A stretch of DNA of 64,000 bases from the NCBI RefSeq assembly GCF_047663525.1, contig NC_092602.1, positions 5,835,501 to 5,899,500 of the forward strand. Direction: 5' to 3'. This stretch comes from Anas platyrhynchos. Its lineage: Eukaryota > Chordata > Aves > Anseriformes > Anatidae. Under the pieces are notes generated by a model. The model was not told where the DNA came from, did not search any database, and was given only the letters and a program-made list of their open reading frames with translations. The position numbers and the translations under genes are program-made. Positions 1 to 11,900 of the stretch are shown piece after piece. Each line of letters starts with the position of its first letter. Positions within the stretch are counted from its first letter, which is position 1.

Positions 1-1000
1 TCTGCCCCATGTCCCCTTCTGACACCCTGTCCCTCAATCCTCTCTGCCCCATCCCTCTCTGCCCCCCCGCTTTCCCCATCCTTCAATTACCACTCTGCTC
101 CCCGTCCCACTCTGTCCCCCTTGTCTTTCAATTCCCTCTCTGCCCCCCATCCCTCTTTTTGCCCCCAGTCCCACTCTGCTGCCCCATCCCTCAATTCCCA
201 CTGCTCCCTATCCATCTCTTCCCCCCTGTCCCACTCTACCCCCGTCCCTCAATTTCCTTTCTGCCCCGTCATCCCACTCTGCTCCCCTGTCCCTCAATCC
301 CCACTGCCCTCCCTGTCCCTCCCTGCCTTCCTGTCCCATTCTGACCCCCATCCCACTGTGGTCCCTCAATTCCCTCTGCCCCCCATCCCTCTCTGTCCCC
401 CCACTTCCTCTCTGCCCCCCTGTCCCTCACTATCCCCCCATCCCACTCTGGTCCCCCAACCCCTTAATTCCTCCTGACCCTCATTCCCTCTCTGCTCCAT
501 TCCCTTTCTGTATTCTGTCCCTCACTGTCCCCACACCCCACTGTGACCCCATCCCTCAATTCCCTTTGCCCCCCCCGTCTCTCCCTGACCTCCCCATCTT
601 ACTCTGTTTCCCCATCCCTCCTTGCCCCCTGTCTCTCACTGCACCCCCATCCCACTCTGGTCCCCCCATCCCTCAATTCCCTCTGCCCCCCATCCCTCTC
701 AGTCCCCCCACCCCTCTCTACCCCCCATCCCTCACTGCCCCCCATCCTCCTCTACCCCTCTACCCCCCCATTTCTCCCCCCTACCCCTCTCCCCCCCCCC
801 ATCCCCATCCCCATCCCCACCCCCACCCCCTCTCCCCCCACCCTAGCGCCGCCCCGCGGGGGATGATGTAACCCCCCCGGCCCTCCCCCCTCCCCCCCCA
901 CCTCCTCCCCCTTCCTTCCCCCTTCCCCTCCCTCCCTCCCCCTTTCCCCTTCCCCTCCCCTCTCCCTTCCCCTCCCTCCGCACACTCCCGCGGCACTCGG
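1..1000. repeat. Degenerate pyrimidine-rich minisatellite upstream of HRK
   Basis: Nearly pure C/T on the + strand. A loosely repeated unit combines CCCTCAATTCCC with CTCTGCCCCCCATCCC; copies of the CCCTCAAT motif recur near 40, 189, 247, 290, 364, 552 and 671 at uneven spacing. The part at 785-840 is made of runs of four or more C separated by AT or A, so the minus strand has clustered G-runs with quadruplex potential. The long open frames here come from the biased composition and are not genes. The tract runs almost up to the HRK start codon, so it overlaps the expected promoter and 5' UTR. Confidence 0.85.
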
Positions 1001-1020
1001 CGCCGAGCGGCGGCCCCGCC

Positions 1021-1287
1021 ATGTGCCCGTGCGCCCTGCACGGCGGCCCCCCCGCGCCCTGCCCTTGCAGCCCCGGCCGTGGCGAGCGGCCCTCGGCCGC
1101 CGCTCGCCTGGTGGCCGCTCGCCTCCGCCGCCTGGCCGATGGGCTCCAGCAGCGGGCAGAGCGCCGCAAGGCGCGGGGCAGGGGTCCCTCGGCCGCCCGC
1201 CGCCGCCTGGCCGCCGTCGTCTGCCTGCTGTGCGCCCTGCCGCCCGCCGCCGCGCTGGCCTGGCTGATCCGCAGGAGGAGCCTCTGA
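1021..1287 (+). CDS. HRK: Harakiri, BH3-only pro-apoptotic BCL2-interacting protein
   Basis: An 88-residue protein recognised as HRK (human about 91 residues). Family role: HRK is a BH3-only protein that binds BCL2/BCL-XL at the mitochondrial outer membrane and promotes apoptosis, notably in neurons. Seen: an N-terminal MCPC start with a Cys/Pro-rich stretch (residues 1-18) as in mammals; an amphipathic BH3 helix around residues 28-46 with core LRRLAD (35-40); a basic linker (45-62); and a hydrophobic tail anchor (about 63-83) ending in RRRSL. The start is the first ATG and has GCC before it. Coding is in one exon, as in mammals. The sequence is extremely GC-rich. Compared with the human protein as recalled, the BH3 Gly before the Asp is Ala39 and the acidic residue after it is Gly41. 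The neighbour RNFT2 lies tail-to-tail, matching human synteny. Confidence 0.9.
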   Translation: MCPCALHGGPPAPCPCSPGRGERPSAAARLVAARLRRLADGLQQRAERRKARGRGPSAARRRLAAVVCLLCALPPAAALAWLIRRRSL

Positions 1288-1347
1288 GGATGGGGAGCGG
1301 GGCCCCCCGCTGGAAAGGAGCGGGGGAGCTGGCGGGATGAGCAGCAG
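1288..1347 (+). other. HRK: HRK 3' UTR start with candidate splice donor
   Basis: After the TGA stop the sequence reads to GAGCAGCAG followed by GTGGGG at 1348. Human HRK has its only intron in the 3' UTR just after the stop codon, so this is the likely donor. The matching acceptor was not located. The assignment is inference from family gene structure. Confidence 0.4.
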
Positions 1348-1790
1348 GTGGGGGACGGGGGGCAGGTGGGCATGGGATGGGGGTGAGGGTGGGATGGGGG
1401 TGGGATGAGGATGGGGATGGAGTGATGATGGGGATGGGGTTGGGATGGGGATGGGATGGGGATGGGATGGGGATGGAGCCGGGGTTGGGATGGGACAGGG
1501 ATAGGATGATGATGGGGATGGGATGGGGACAGGGTTAGGATGGGATTGGGATGGGGTTGGGATGGGATAGGGATGGGGTGATGATGGGGATGGGATGGGG
1601 ACAGGGTTAGGATGGGATTGGGATGGGGTTGGGATGGGATAGGGATGGGGTGATGATGGGGATGGGATGGGGACAGGGTTAGGATGGGATTGGGATGATG
1701 ATGGGGATGGGGACAGGGATGGGGCAGGATGGGGATGGAGTGATGATGATGTTGGGGATGGGGATGGGATGATGCTGGAGATGGGATGGG
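1348..1790. repeat. G-rich GGGATGGGGAT minisatellite with 72-bp higher-order unit
   Basis: Short GGGATGGGGAT-type units fill the interval. Between about 1500 and 1730 they form a higher-order repeat: the marker ACAGGGTTAGGATGGG starts at 1529, 1601 and 1673, exactly 72 bp apart. Because 72 is a multiple of three, the minus strand shows long open frames with a 24-residue repeat rich in Pro, Ser, Ile and His. These are not credible proteins. The tract lies just downstream of HRK, probably in the 3' UTR intron. Confidence 0.9.
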
Positions 1791-1794
1791 GACG

Positions 1795-1910
1795 GCACTG
1801 CTCGGCACGGGAGGTCCGGCCCCGCACTGCCCGGCGCGCTGTCCGCGGTACCGGCTGCGGCGGCTGAGCGCGGCCCCGGCAGCGCGCGGAGCCCCGGGCT
1901 GCGGGCACGG
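1795..1910. promoter_or_regulatory. CpG-rich block between HRK-side repeats
   Basis: A non-repetitive, CpG-dense stretch (several GCGC, CCGG and CGCG sites) between the G-rich minisatellite and a pyrimidine tract. It could be part of the HRK CpG island interrupted by repeats, or a separate promoter. No gene is recognised in it. Confidence 0.35.
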
Positions 1911-1924
1911 GTGGTGGTAGCACC

Positions 1925-2110
1925 GATCTCCTCCGCTCCCTTCTCCCCTCGTCCCTCTCCCCCCGTCCCTCTCATTCCTCCCTCCCCTTTCCTTCCTCCC
2001 CGTCCCTCTTCCCTTTCTCCCCTCTCCCCTCTCTCTCCCCTTGTTCCTCTCTCCCTTCTCACCCCTCTCTCCTCTCCCCCCCGTTCCCCTCTCCCATCAG
2101 TCCCCAAACG
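1925..2110. repeat. CTCCCC pyrimidine tract
   Basis: Low-complexity C/T-rich sequence (CTCCC, CCTCTCCC, TTCCTCC units) on the + strand. No coding potential is seen. Confidence 0.8.
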
Positions 2111-4130
2111 ACCCCTTTCCCCTTCCCCGAACTTTCACAGCTTCCAGCCCCATGCCTTCCCCCCCAGCATCCCCCCGTGTTCTCGCTGGGCAGTTTTGTC
2201 CCCATGCCCGCCCTGAGATCCCAGTGGGGATTGGAGCAGGTCCTGTGCCAGCCCAGGGGCACAGAGGATGCTTGTAGCCCTCTGCCCCGTGCCTGTGAGC
2301 CCCCAGCCCTCTTGTGAGTGGAGGAACTTCCCCATGTCCTGCCATCCCCTCTGGGCTTTAGAGCCACGGGTGCTGCAGGACACCCACCACTGAGGTCCCT
2401 GGGTGTTGGGATTTCCTTGCAGGACCACCCGGAGGGGCAGCCTGGGGCTCTGCCCGGCTCCCCCTGGCTCTGTGTTTTGGTTAATGCCTCACCCGGTGCT
2501 GGAGGCTCTCCCCAAGGGCAGTCCCAAACCACAAGCCAGGGAAAAAAGCATTTGAGTGCAGTTACCTCTGGTTCCCAGAGCCCCCTCTGTGCCCTGGAGC
2601 CACTGGGCAAACCAGGAGGGAGGTGCCTAGTCCCGTAACCCTCGTCATCTCCCTAGGCTGGGGGGGGACAGCTCTGCACCCTCAGCCCCGGGAGACCCAG
2701 GGATCCCACAGGGATGCAGGGAGCTGGTCCCAGGTGCCATAAACTGTAAGGTGCAGCCCGGGGCAGCTGGGGGGCTCTGAAGTGCTCTTTGGGACATGGA
2801 CCTCCCCCTGCAGACATGAGGAGCAGGGGCTCCTGTTTTGGGTGCATTAAATTACATCTCTGAATGCCTCCCGGTGTCGGCTCAGGAAGGACTTAGACAA
2901 GACCCTAAAATAAAGCGGCCAAATAATGCCACCAGTGCTGTGGCCGACCTCCTACAGTTAGTTTTAGCTGGGCTGTTTGTGGTCATGGGCCAGACCTCGT
3001 CTGGCAGGAGTCAGGGCTTTGCGTATACTGCAAAATATCGTGTGCTTTTTAGGTGCATGAAATGTAGTCAAAAATGTCTGCATAATGTGGGGAAAAGTGT
3101 GGTCATCTGGAGAGTTTAAAAGTAAGGATTTCCAGCAGGTGTGTGTGTGTGCACGGCGTGCGTGTGCACGGGGCTTGTTGTTTGTCGGGCTGAGCCACGG
3201 CTCCTGTGGCTGTCAGCGGGTTCAGCTGCTTGCAAAGATTTCTTTGAAAACAAACCCAGTTTTTAGTTATTTTTGGTGAACCAAAGCAGTGCCAGCAGTG
3301 TGGGGCAGTGGGGCCGTGGGCTCTGCCTTCCCTTCCCATCACTTTGTGGCAAGCGTGGTTGTAGTGTTTGGAATAAACCCCCCCGTCTCGCTTGTTTGTC
3401 TGCTCAAAAAAAGTTGAAATCCGACGGGACCTGCAGCAATCTCCCTTATCTAGTGTCTCGATCTCCCCTGTCTCACATCTCAAGTGGCCTTTTCTTTCTT
3501 ACCAGCCTGGGGAATTCCCTGCCCAGGCTGGGAATTGATCCCACGCAGAGAGGTGGCAGGTGAGAAGGGCTGGCAGAGCAGCCTGCGCCTGTTTGGATTA
3601 TAAGTTTCTGTGAAGGTTTGTGTAGCTTTGGTTAGGCAGATGATTTTTTTTCCCCCTGATCTCGTGCTGTGGAGCCCTCACCTCTGTCTGGCTTTCTGCA
3701 CTTCAGGCCCAGCATTAACCAGTTGCTGGTAGGGTGCTTTGATGAAGGCGCCGTGGAGGAGCGAAGCGTTATCCTCAGCGCAGCTGAGGCTCCTTCAGCA
3801 TGCACTGCCCTTCCTCGCAGCTTCAAAGGCTGCCGCAGACAGGACGTGCTGAGCTGCCTCCAAGTGCTCTGGGGCTTCGTGAACGCAAATACAAATGTCA
3901 GTCCCTGCAGAGGTCCTTGTGTGCGAGGTGAAGCAGTCTCGGGGATACAGCAGGCAGGGGTGGGAGAGGAAGAATAAGTCCCCTGGCTGCCCCGTGCGCA
4001 GACCTGTCCGACTCCCGGCAAGCTTCTAGGCACAAGTGACCAAGCTGCAGATGGAAACACAGTGCAACCCCAGAGTAATAAATATATCCTCTGCAGCTCA
4101 GTTTCTGTGTTGTTTTTGCTGTTTTATTTT
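2111..4130 (+). other. Downstream flank of HRK, probable intron and 3' UTR
   Basis: Non-repetitive sequence with no recognised gene. It may hold the HRK intron end and second, non-coding exon, since human HRK has a long 3' UTR. AATAAA hexamers lie at 2909 and 4077; the latter is followed by a GT/T-rich stretch typical of a cleavage site. A short (GT)n-like run is at 3137-3170. Exon limits cannot be set from sequence alone. Confidence 0.35.
4077..4082 (+). terminator. HRK: Candidate poly(A) signal, possibly HRK
   Basis: AATAAA followed within 50 bases by TTTCTGTGTTGTTTTTGCTG, a GT/T-rich downstream element. It is on the HRK strand and nothing else on this strand would use it. Assignment to HRK is inferred. 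Confidence 0.35.
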
Positions 4131-5648
4131 CATTAGGAGTCTTCCTGGATAGCGCTTTGCTCGCTCCAGTGGAGACAGCTGATCATCTGCAGCGCCTCAG
4201 CGCTCAAGTGAGGATGGGTTAGATTTAGAAGAGATGTTGTTAGACAGCAGCGTGTTATTAACTCAGCAGAGTATTTCTGAACAAAATTAGGGCATCCTCA
4301 GAGACACTGTGGTGATAATAACTTTGTTCTGCAACAGGATGGAAAGCCCAGGCTTGTGATCCTGGGATTTCACAGAATGGGTCGTACGAGGAGAGTAACT
4401 TGTGCACCTAATGAGCGTGCTGCCAAGTCAGCATTTGGCTTGCGATCTAGTGGCCACGGAAGGAATAGAGAAGTTAGTTAGGGGAAAGGGCCACTTTCAA
4501 CTTGGTTAACGACTTGAGCTCCCCTCCTGCTTTTTCAAGCAGTAACAGCGTTTGTCCTTAGCAAACGGGAGCGCACGGACTGTTTGTGAGGGAGAGGGGT
4601 GGTGGTTGTTCCCACAGCTCCTCGTGGCTTTACGCAGCTGTGCGGCTCAGGAAATAATCCTGTATGCTGGGGAACCTCTGCTCGCACAGCCCCCAGGTGA
4701 TGGTGCCACTGGAAGTGGGATTAGGCTGCAGCATGTGACCGACTTCTGTATCTGTGGACCATGCCTGGGATTTGGGGATGAATGCTTTGCAAATGGCAGT
4801 TTTATAATATATAATCTGACATCACCTTCAAATATCCAGCCAGGGCATGAAGTATAGTTGTCATGTGCCAGTTTGGCATGGGATGTCACTTGTATTTTGC
4901 TCTATTAGTTCAGAAGTGGCAGTGTATTAAAATCAAACCCTACATGTCCCTGCCAGCCTCGCCAGCCTGGTTCTGCGCCCACTGCGTTGCCAGTAATTCC
5001 CCCCGCTGTTTGCTGCTAGGTTCACGCAGAGCCACTCTGTCCAAAGTCTCAGTGCAGTTAATTATCTGTATTAAAATTGGGTTGATAAGATTTCTGGAGA
5101 TGTCACACTGAGCTGTGCAGGAGTGCAGAGAAAATTAAGGACCAGAGGCAGTGCTGCTAATACAGGGGGAAGCCGGCTGGCTCAGCAGCGAGCTGCGGCT
5201 TTGCAGGAGGACAAACATTCAGCGTGTCGCACCCTGTCTGCCTCCCTGACACAAAGAGCCCAGTGCTGCCGTTTGTCCTCCTGCGACGCCAGGAGGGTGA
5301 GGGAGCCTGCTCGTCCTGCTGGCAAGCGTCCTGCTCACAAATCCCACAGGGCACCCTCACCCCTCGCCCCGGTTAAATTGTGCAAGAAAAACCTTAAACG
5401 CGAACTTTCATGCTGAACAAGCAGCGAGAGTTTTCAAAAATAAGCAGCAGCCCAGAAATGCCTCTCCCCAGGCAGGCTGTGGCCAGGCAGCCCACTCCTC
5501 CATGGGAAGAGGTGAGCCCCTGATATTTCTTTACCCTCTCTGGCTTCCTAAATCTTCCCATACTAAGACCTCCCAGACGCTCTGTTCTTCATGTTCTTCT
5601 CGAGTAGATCAGCTCTTCTTTCCTCTTACCTCCCGAGCCCCCTCCTAA

Positions 5649-5681
5649 TTGTTTTTTTTCTTTTTTTTTTTTTTTTTTTTG
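5649..5681. repeat. Poly-T simple repeat
   Basis: A T-rich run, almost uninterrupted, in intergenic DNA; a C splits it near the left end. Confidence 0.85.
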
Positions 5682-6754
5682 TCTTCCAAGTTACCCTTCT
5701 GTCTCCCACAGAGATGCTAATGAAGTGTGAGTGTACATGGATGCGGGCTGCTGGGGAATTTGACAGGGCTCTTGCCCAGCCCTTGTTTCCTCGTTAACCT
5801 TCTGCTGCACGAGGAAGCAAGAGCTTCGTCTCTACCTCCAGCTTTCCCAAGCCCTCGGATATTTTTTTTCCTTAAATATACTCATAACTGTTATTTTGTT
5901 TATTAGGAGTGGAACAGGTGCCAGCTGAATTGCCTGTGTAAGCCGTTTAGATCAAGAAGTGACATGCTGGCACGTTAGCCGTGAGCAGAGCTCCTTTTGC
6001 CAACTGCTTTAGGGGACACGAGCTCAGGTTTTCCTATGGCTTTGTGCAGGTGGTACCCAACCGTGGCGCTGCGCCCTGCCTCTGAATGAAGATTAGTTAA
6101 AGAAGTGCTGAGATCAGACCAGGGACCCCCTGCCTGAGTTGTTTCATGGCCAACCTATGCAGCATCCCGGAGAAGAGCACCTTTCTGCCTTTCTTTTTTC
6201 CATAAACACCACCTTAGCAGGCTGTGTGATAAAATTGTAGAATTTAAGGCTGGAGAGTTCAAAATAATGGAGAAGCCTAGATGTCCAAATTATTAAAAGC
6301 AATGGGATGCGTCAAGGCTGACTGAGATGGTTTTGCAAGTATCGGCCACCAAAATTTGTCATCTCACAACTTATCGTTTCATCGATGAAACGAGTAAGGG
6401 CAACTTTCTGAGCAGAGGCTGCATCTCCTCAAGTGACCAGGAAGAAGGGGATACATCACCAAAGGGAACGTTAGTTACCATGAAAAATTCCAAAGCAGAT
6501 GATTTTTATTTTATCTTTTTTTTCAATCCTTGTTCTCAGTAGACTCTTTTTCTTATAGGAAGTCAGCTGTAATTCCTTCTTTTCAGGAATAAGTGAATTT
6601 TTTCTGTAATAGTGGACAATCTCCCAAGAAAGTTTCAACGCTGTACAAATGACACCTAAAATAAACAAATTCTCAGCAGCTCTATGCTGGCACTCTTCTC
6701 AACTTACTATCCACCCCAGTATTACAAGTAGGATGTAGTTTGGCTTTGCTGAGC

Positions 6755-6905
6755 CTTTTTCAGACCCAAAGTACCAAATTTTGATCTATCTGCTGAGTGC
6801 CTATTGTGGGAAATTTGGAGTAACTCCACTGAAGTCAATTGGGCTGCCCTGGATTTACAGTGCTGTAAATGAGATCAGAATTTGGCTCAAAGTATATTCC
6901 ATTAA
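6755..6905. repeat. Ancient amniote interspersed repeat fragment
   Basis: The stretch with CTCCACTGAAGTCAATTGG and then GATTTACAGTGCTGTAAATG, GATCAGAATTTGGC follows a pattern I recognise from old dispersed elements shared by birds, turtles and crocodilians. I cannot name the family with certainty. Confidence 0.4.
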
Positions 6906-8849
6906 TGAGTCAGATACTGGCAATGCAGCCAATGTGCACCCAGAAATGGCTTTAACACAGCCTAGGATATTCAAAATTGTTTTATTGAAAGGCGGGCTGA
7001 AGGCCAGGATTCTGGGGTTCTCTTTTATTCTTTCCATGAAATTCACCTTTATGCAGACGGCCAGCACGAGGCCGATGCAGAACTTAAGAGCCATTTAAGC
7101 TCTCAGAAATAGGGCTTGTGAGATGCATAAACATCGCGCTGAGCTCTCTGCCTGCCCCAGAGCAGATTTATCACTCGGAGTTCAAGATGTTCTAGGATTT
7201 ATCAACTTTTACGGGTTTTTAAAGATTTTCTGTATGTTAAGTGACAGAGCGAGACCGTTTGTAAAACCTTCTGACACCGTGGATGATCTGTTGCAGGCCG
7301 GGTATGGCACAGCAGGGCAAGGGTTCATAGCTGACATTTGGAAGTGCTACTACAGGAGAAACAATAAATAAGGATTAAGCGGCTTTGCTTTGGAAGAAAT
7401 CATTGAGTCAAATCCCGAAGTCTTTATTCAGAGGTAACCTGAGTAAATAGTTCACCTCTCTAAGCAATGACATCATGGGCTCTTCCTCAGCATCGCCAGC
7501 CCTTCTCAGCACCCTACGGGCAGCTCAGGTTGTGCCTTCCCTTCCCATCCTAGCTGATGTGGTTAATTTTGGAGACCTCTCTATAAAGACAACCTGTGAA
7601 AAATGTAGATGGTGAGAATCTCCTCCTTGTGAAACGTGAGGAGGCTGGAGAGAGCCGTGGCGCTGTCTGTCTGTCTGTATGTCTGTGCTCAGCGTTGGCT
7701 GCGACCTGGCTGTGCGGTGTGGAAGGCCAGGATGAGATGCCAGGGAGATGTGTGTGTGAGCCTGGGTGGCAGGAGGGTGCGTGACTTCAGGCAGCCAGTC
7801 CAAGGGGCCAGACGGGGACACGAGTCAACTTTTGGGCTATTTCTTGGCAGCTGTTTATTGGCAGACTGTGCTCCGTGGGCTGTTTTTGTGTGGCTGGTAT
7901 TATCATGTTCACACTTCTTCACGTTGTAAACACCTTTCCCATTTACCTACAGCCAAAAAAAAAAGTAGCTTTGCAAAAAGAAAACGAAAAACTGTCTCCA
8001 GTAATTCCAGAGTGGGTGTGTGTGTGAAGTCTGTGCACATGCAGATATAGAAGCCATAAAAACCATGTGGCTAGCTGGTAGCCTTGATCACAGCAAGACA
8101 AGTGAAAATGTGCTTCAAGTCGAGATGATTCATTCTGGCTTTTGTCCTTCATGCTATTTTCACTGTTGCTTTAGCTGCCTCAAAACTAGAAAGCAAAAGC
8201 CGTAAACTGAGAGCGGGAGAGGTTGTATTTGCCACATCCTGCACACACCAGGCAGCTGGCAGTACCTGGGATAAAGCAGATAGGGATAAATCTTAGGAGG
8301 CTGATCCAGGGACGTTCTAGGTTACTCGGAGCCCGTTGCAGTACCAGCTTTTGCCCACCTTCTTCACCGCAGAGGTTTCAGTTAACCTCGGGGCAGTGCT
8401 GCTGTATCGTGATAACCTCTGCAGTGGTGTATGCGGAGCAGTACTACAGAAGGGAGGGAAGTGACTCTGGGTTTACATCTGGGTTTACATTAACGCTGAT
8501 CCGAATCTGCCCCCAAGCTGTTTGCCAGCCCTAATTACGCTCTGACTTCATGGCTGATGCAGTCGCAGAGTCAGCTGCTCCCCCCTCCCTCCTCCCGCCC
8601 GGCTGAAGTCACCTCATCCCGAAGGCCAGCGGAGATTTCTCCGCTGAGGTTTCTGTAAGATCACTCCTTGCCACAGTCTCTGCAAGCTAGACAACACAGC
8701 CTGAAAGTTGGGATCTGCCCCAGCAAATGCTGGTATCAACAAACCTAGGTATAAATGCAGGAAATGGGAATTTCACAGTCGATGCCCCTTGGGCACCTCT
8801 CCTGCTAATTTGCACTTAGATGGGTGCCTTTCTCTGAGCACTTTATTAA

Positions 8850-8990
8850 TTAAGGCTTGCAGCCCACCTATGAGGCAAATAAGTTATTACTGCCCTCATT
8901 TTACAGCAGCAACTGCAAGAAGTGGTTTGCCCAGGGCCACAAATCTAATCAGTGGTGGAACCAGGAGCGAGCGAGCTCTTCCAGTCTCTT
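8850..8990 (+). repeat. MIR-like (CORE-SINE type) fragment
   Basis: Ordered blocks resemble the MIR consensus: CCTCATTTTACAGCAGC, then AGTGGTTTGCCCAGGGCCAC, then CAGTGGTGGAACCAGGAGC. This is an old, degraded copy; the family call is by recalled consensus only. Confidence 0.5.
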
Positions 8991-11900
8991 GTGATACTCA
9001 GTGCACCCCATTGCCTACCTGAAACAAAATTAATGGCTTCCCTAAAAGTTAACATTTTTGTTAACGTGATGTAAATGAAGATGGATCGCCCAAAAGAATG
9101 AGCCTCACAAAGTGAGAGCTCACCAGAATTCCTGCAGCAGCGCAGATAAAGGCGTCATCTCTTGTGTTGAACCACAAAACCGTCTTCCCCATAAATTATA
9201 TACCTCTTCTAGTCAGTAAATTTAGCAGGAGGGTTCAAGCATAAATTTAAAAGAAGCTTTTATTGTAACCAATGCATCAATATAATTAAAACCAAACACA
9301 ATTCTTTTGCTTTCTTAGGCTGGAGGAAACCCTGTGCCCTTGGAGAAATTGTTTCCCCTTTTCCTACAGGGAATCCAGAGCCTGAGCAGCAGCTGTGAAG
9401 AGTGGAGATAAAGAAAGAAGTGGAAGATGTTGGAAGTGCTTTGGGCAACGTGAAGAAGGATTTGCACTGAAGGAGCTGTTCAAGGGCCCAGCAGCAAAAC
9501 AGAGACACATACATGCTTATATATAGAAGAATGTAAACCCTCCTGTATGCATACGTTAAAACGTGCATGCCTTGTTGAGAACGTAAGCAACATTCCTTGT
9601 AGATGATGGTGGTCTGAGCATTCGTGCTCCTGCAGTCTGAGTCAAAAGATTAGTGATGTCCTTGCTGTAATGCTAGCATTTTCTCCACTGCACCTTGTTT
9701 GTGGTGACATAAATGTCCCTTTCAATGCAGCAGGATGAAAAATTATCTATACATCCAGAGTTAAGTAATACCTTGACCAAACTCGCTGCAAAGCGGGCAT
9801 GTTCTAGCCTTGGTGGCGGAGGAAGAGGTGCTTAGCAGCTTGGACAACAGACAGTTTGTGTGTGTATATATTAAGCGCTATAGCACCAGGTGAGATAAGC
9901 TTTTCTTAAGACTTTTGTTTCTCTGGTGCTACATTTACTATTTGTCTGGGGCTAAACTGCCTCTTTGTGGTGCTACAGTTTCCCCAAGAGGATGTTCTGA
10001 AACATGGGACAAGGAGAAATCTATTTTGGTTATTGATATTTATACACAAGATAGCAAAAAATAATACTTGTTCAAGAAGGTGCTATTTTTTTTTCTTTCT
10101 TTCAACCTCTGCATAAATTAAGACAGAAAAGTAATTTAGCCCAGAACTATATAAAACTAATTTTCTTTGGGGCAGTTCTTTTTCTTTTGTCAGTTCCGAG
10201 CTTGGGAAGCAGCATTCGCTGAGGTGGCAAAGACACACCAGCTCCTTTCACTGCAGTGTACATGTCAGATCTGCTAATGCAGAATCTTCTACAGCTCTGG
10301 AGCTGGGTGTTCTCCTGGATGCTGACTGAAGTGGTCTCAAATCCTGTCAACCAGGATTTGAAGAAAAGACCTATAGAAAAGAACTATATCTAGACTAATC
10401 AAGAGACTAGAGGATAATAGGAGAACTTGTCCTTAGAAATCAAGAGGCTTTTCCCAGCCTAGTACTGAGCACTTTTTTTCTTGCAGCCAAAACTACCTGT
10501 CAGATTCAGGATACCTTCCAGAAGCTATTTACGGTAATTCTTAGGCACATGTTTTAGAAACATTTTTCCTGGCTTCAGATATTTGCAGCACAAAATTAAC
10601 TTTCACATGGCAGGGGTGAATTTTCAAAGGCATAAAGGGATGTCAAGATTCCAGTTTCCAAAGTTTGGCTCCTTGTCTTTTAAAAATACTTTCTAACCCC
10701 TGCCCAATCAAGGAACAAACCGAGCAGTTGCTATGTCCCAGTCAAACTTCGCATTTTTGACTACTGCAGGAGAAATGTTTCTAAGCAATCTAAAAGCTAA
10801 ATTCTCTCTTTATCAAATATTCACCAATGTGTTTTGGGCACCTGCACACATATTCATGGGAATTATTGATCCAAGTCAATTCACAAACAGCAGAAAGGGC
10901 TACGCTGAAAGAGCAAATTGTTGCTAATGAATAACCTTGCCCTACTTTATTTTATGTGCAGTGGTGGGAGGGATCATGTAGCTAAGTGTATTTTGTCTAT
11001 TGATAGAGTTTGGATGGCCTCAGAACCACAGGGACTACATCCACCGATAAAACATTTTTCTACCATTTTTGGCCTGATGCTCACTAATACTAGGCATCCT
11101 GTATTCCTTCCTGGCTCAGTCTCTGATCAGAATAAGAATTCTTCTAGCAAATGGAGGAGCCTCAGCTGATTTCAGCAGGGTTGCAAGTGCTGGATTAGTG
11201 ACTGCTGGATCAGGCATAGTCTTAAAAATACAATCTTCCGCAAATCACTCAAACAAGGAAGCGAACTTGTGTGTTCCTGTATTGCACAATAGTCAAATTT
11301 GAACAGAAAATAATTGATTGGGAAGACTGGATGCATAATTTTGCTATAGAGGACACATAACCTGAAGGGGGCCTTCCCTTTACCCCTTCTCTCACCCTGT
11401 GTGTGTACCCCATACACGGAGGTAGCCTTTTGACAACGCAGCCAACAGAGGAGCTAGCTTACATTTCTCAGTTTCAAGTATGAGGGCTCTCCCACATTTC
11501 CTCACCCTTAACAATTACTGTTAGCTCCTGAGATCTGAATGTTTTAATAAACTACTAACCTAGAATGTGCATTACTTTTCCCTTGCATCTTCTGTGCATA
11601 CGGTTTGCACTACCACTGTTTTTTCCTGCAATGCTGGCTATTTGGGCTTGCAGCCTTGAGACTTCTTGCAGCATTTTTTCCCAAAGAGGCAGTTCCCCTG
11701 AAACACTACAGCACACAGCAAAGGAAAGAAAAAAGAAAGTTCTGTTCTTATCCCTTTGGGAAAGCCCCTTAAATCAGTGACCAACCTGAGCACGAAGTGA
11801 TTGGCTAATCTTCCTGAGTCCTAACTCACCATGGACAAGCTTTTCTGAAAAACAAGCAACCGAACCAAACCAAAACCAAACAAAACAAAACAGAACTCCC

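Noticed and set aside
9-871. Several plus-strand frames of 70-120 residues rich in Pro, Ser and Leu
   Set aside because: Translation of a low-complexity pyrimidine tract; all frames look alike.
781-1923. Long minus-strand frames (380 and 321 residues) rich in Pro, Ser, His
   Set aside because: They are produced by the G-rich minisatellite whose 72-bp period is a multiple of three, and they cross HRK in antisense. No domain or normal composition.
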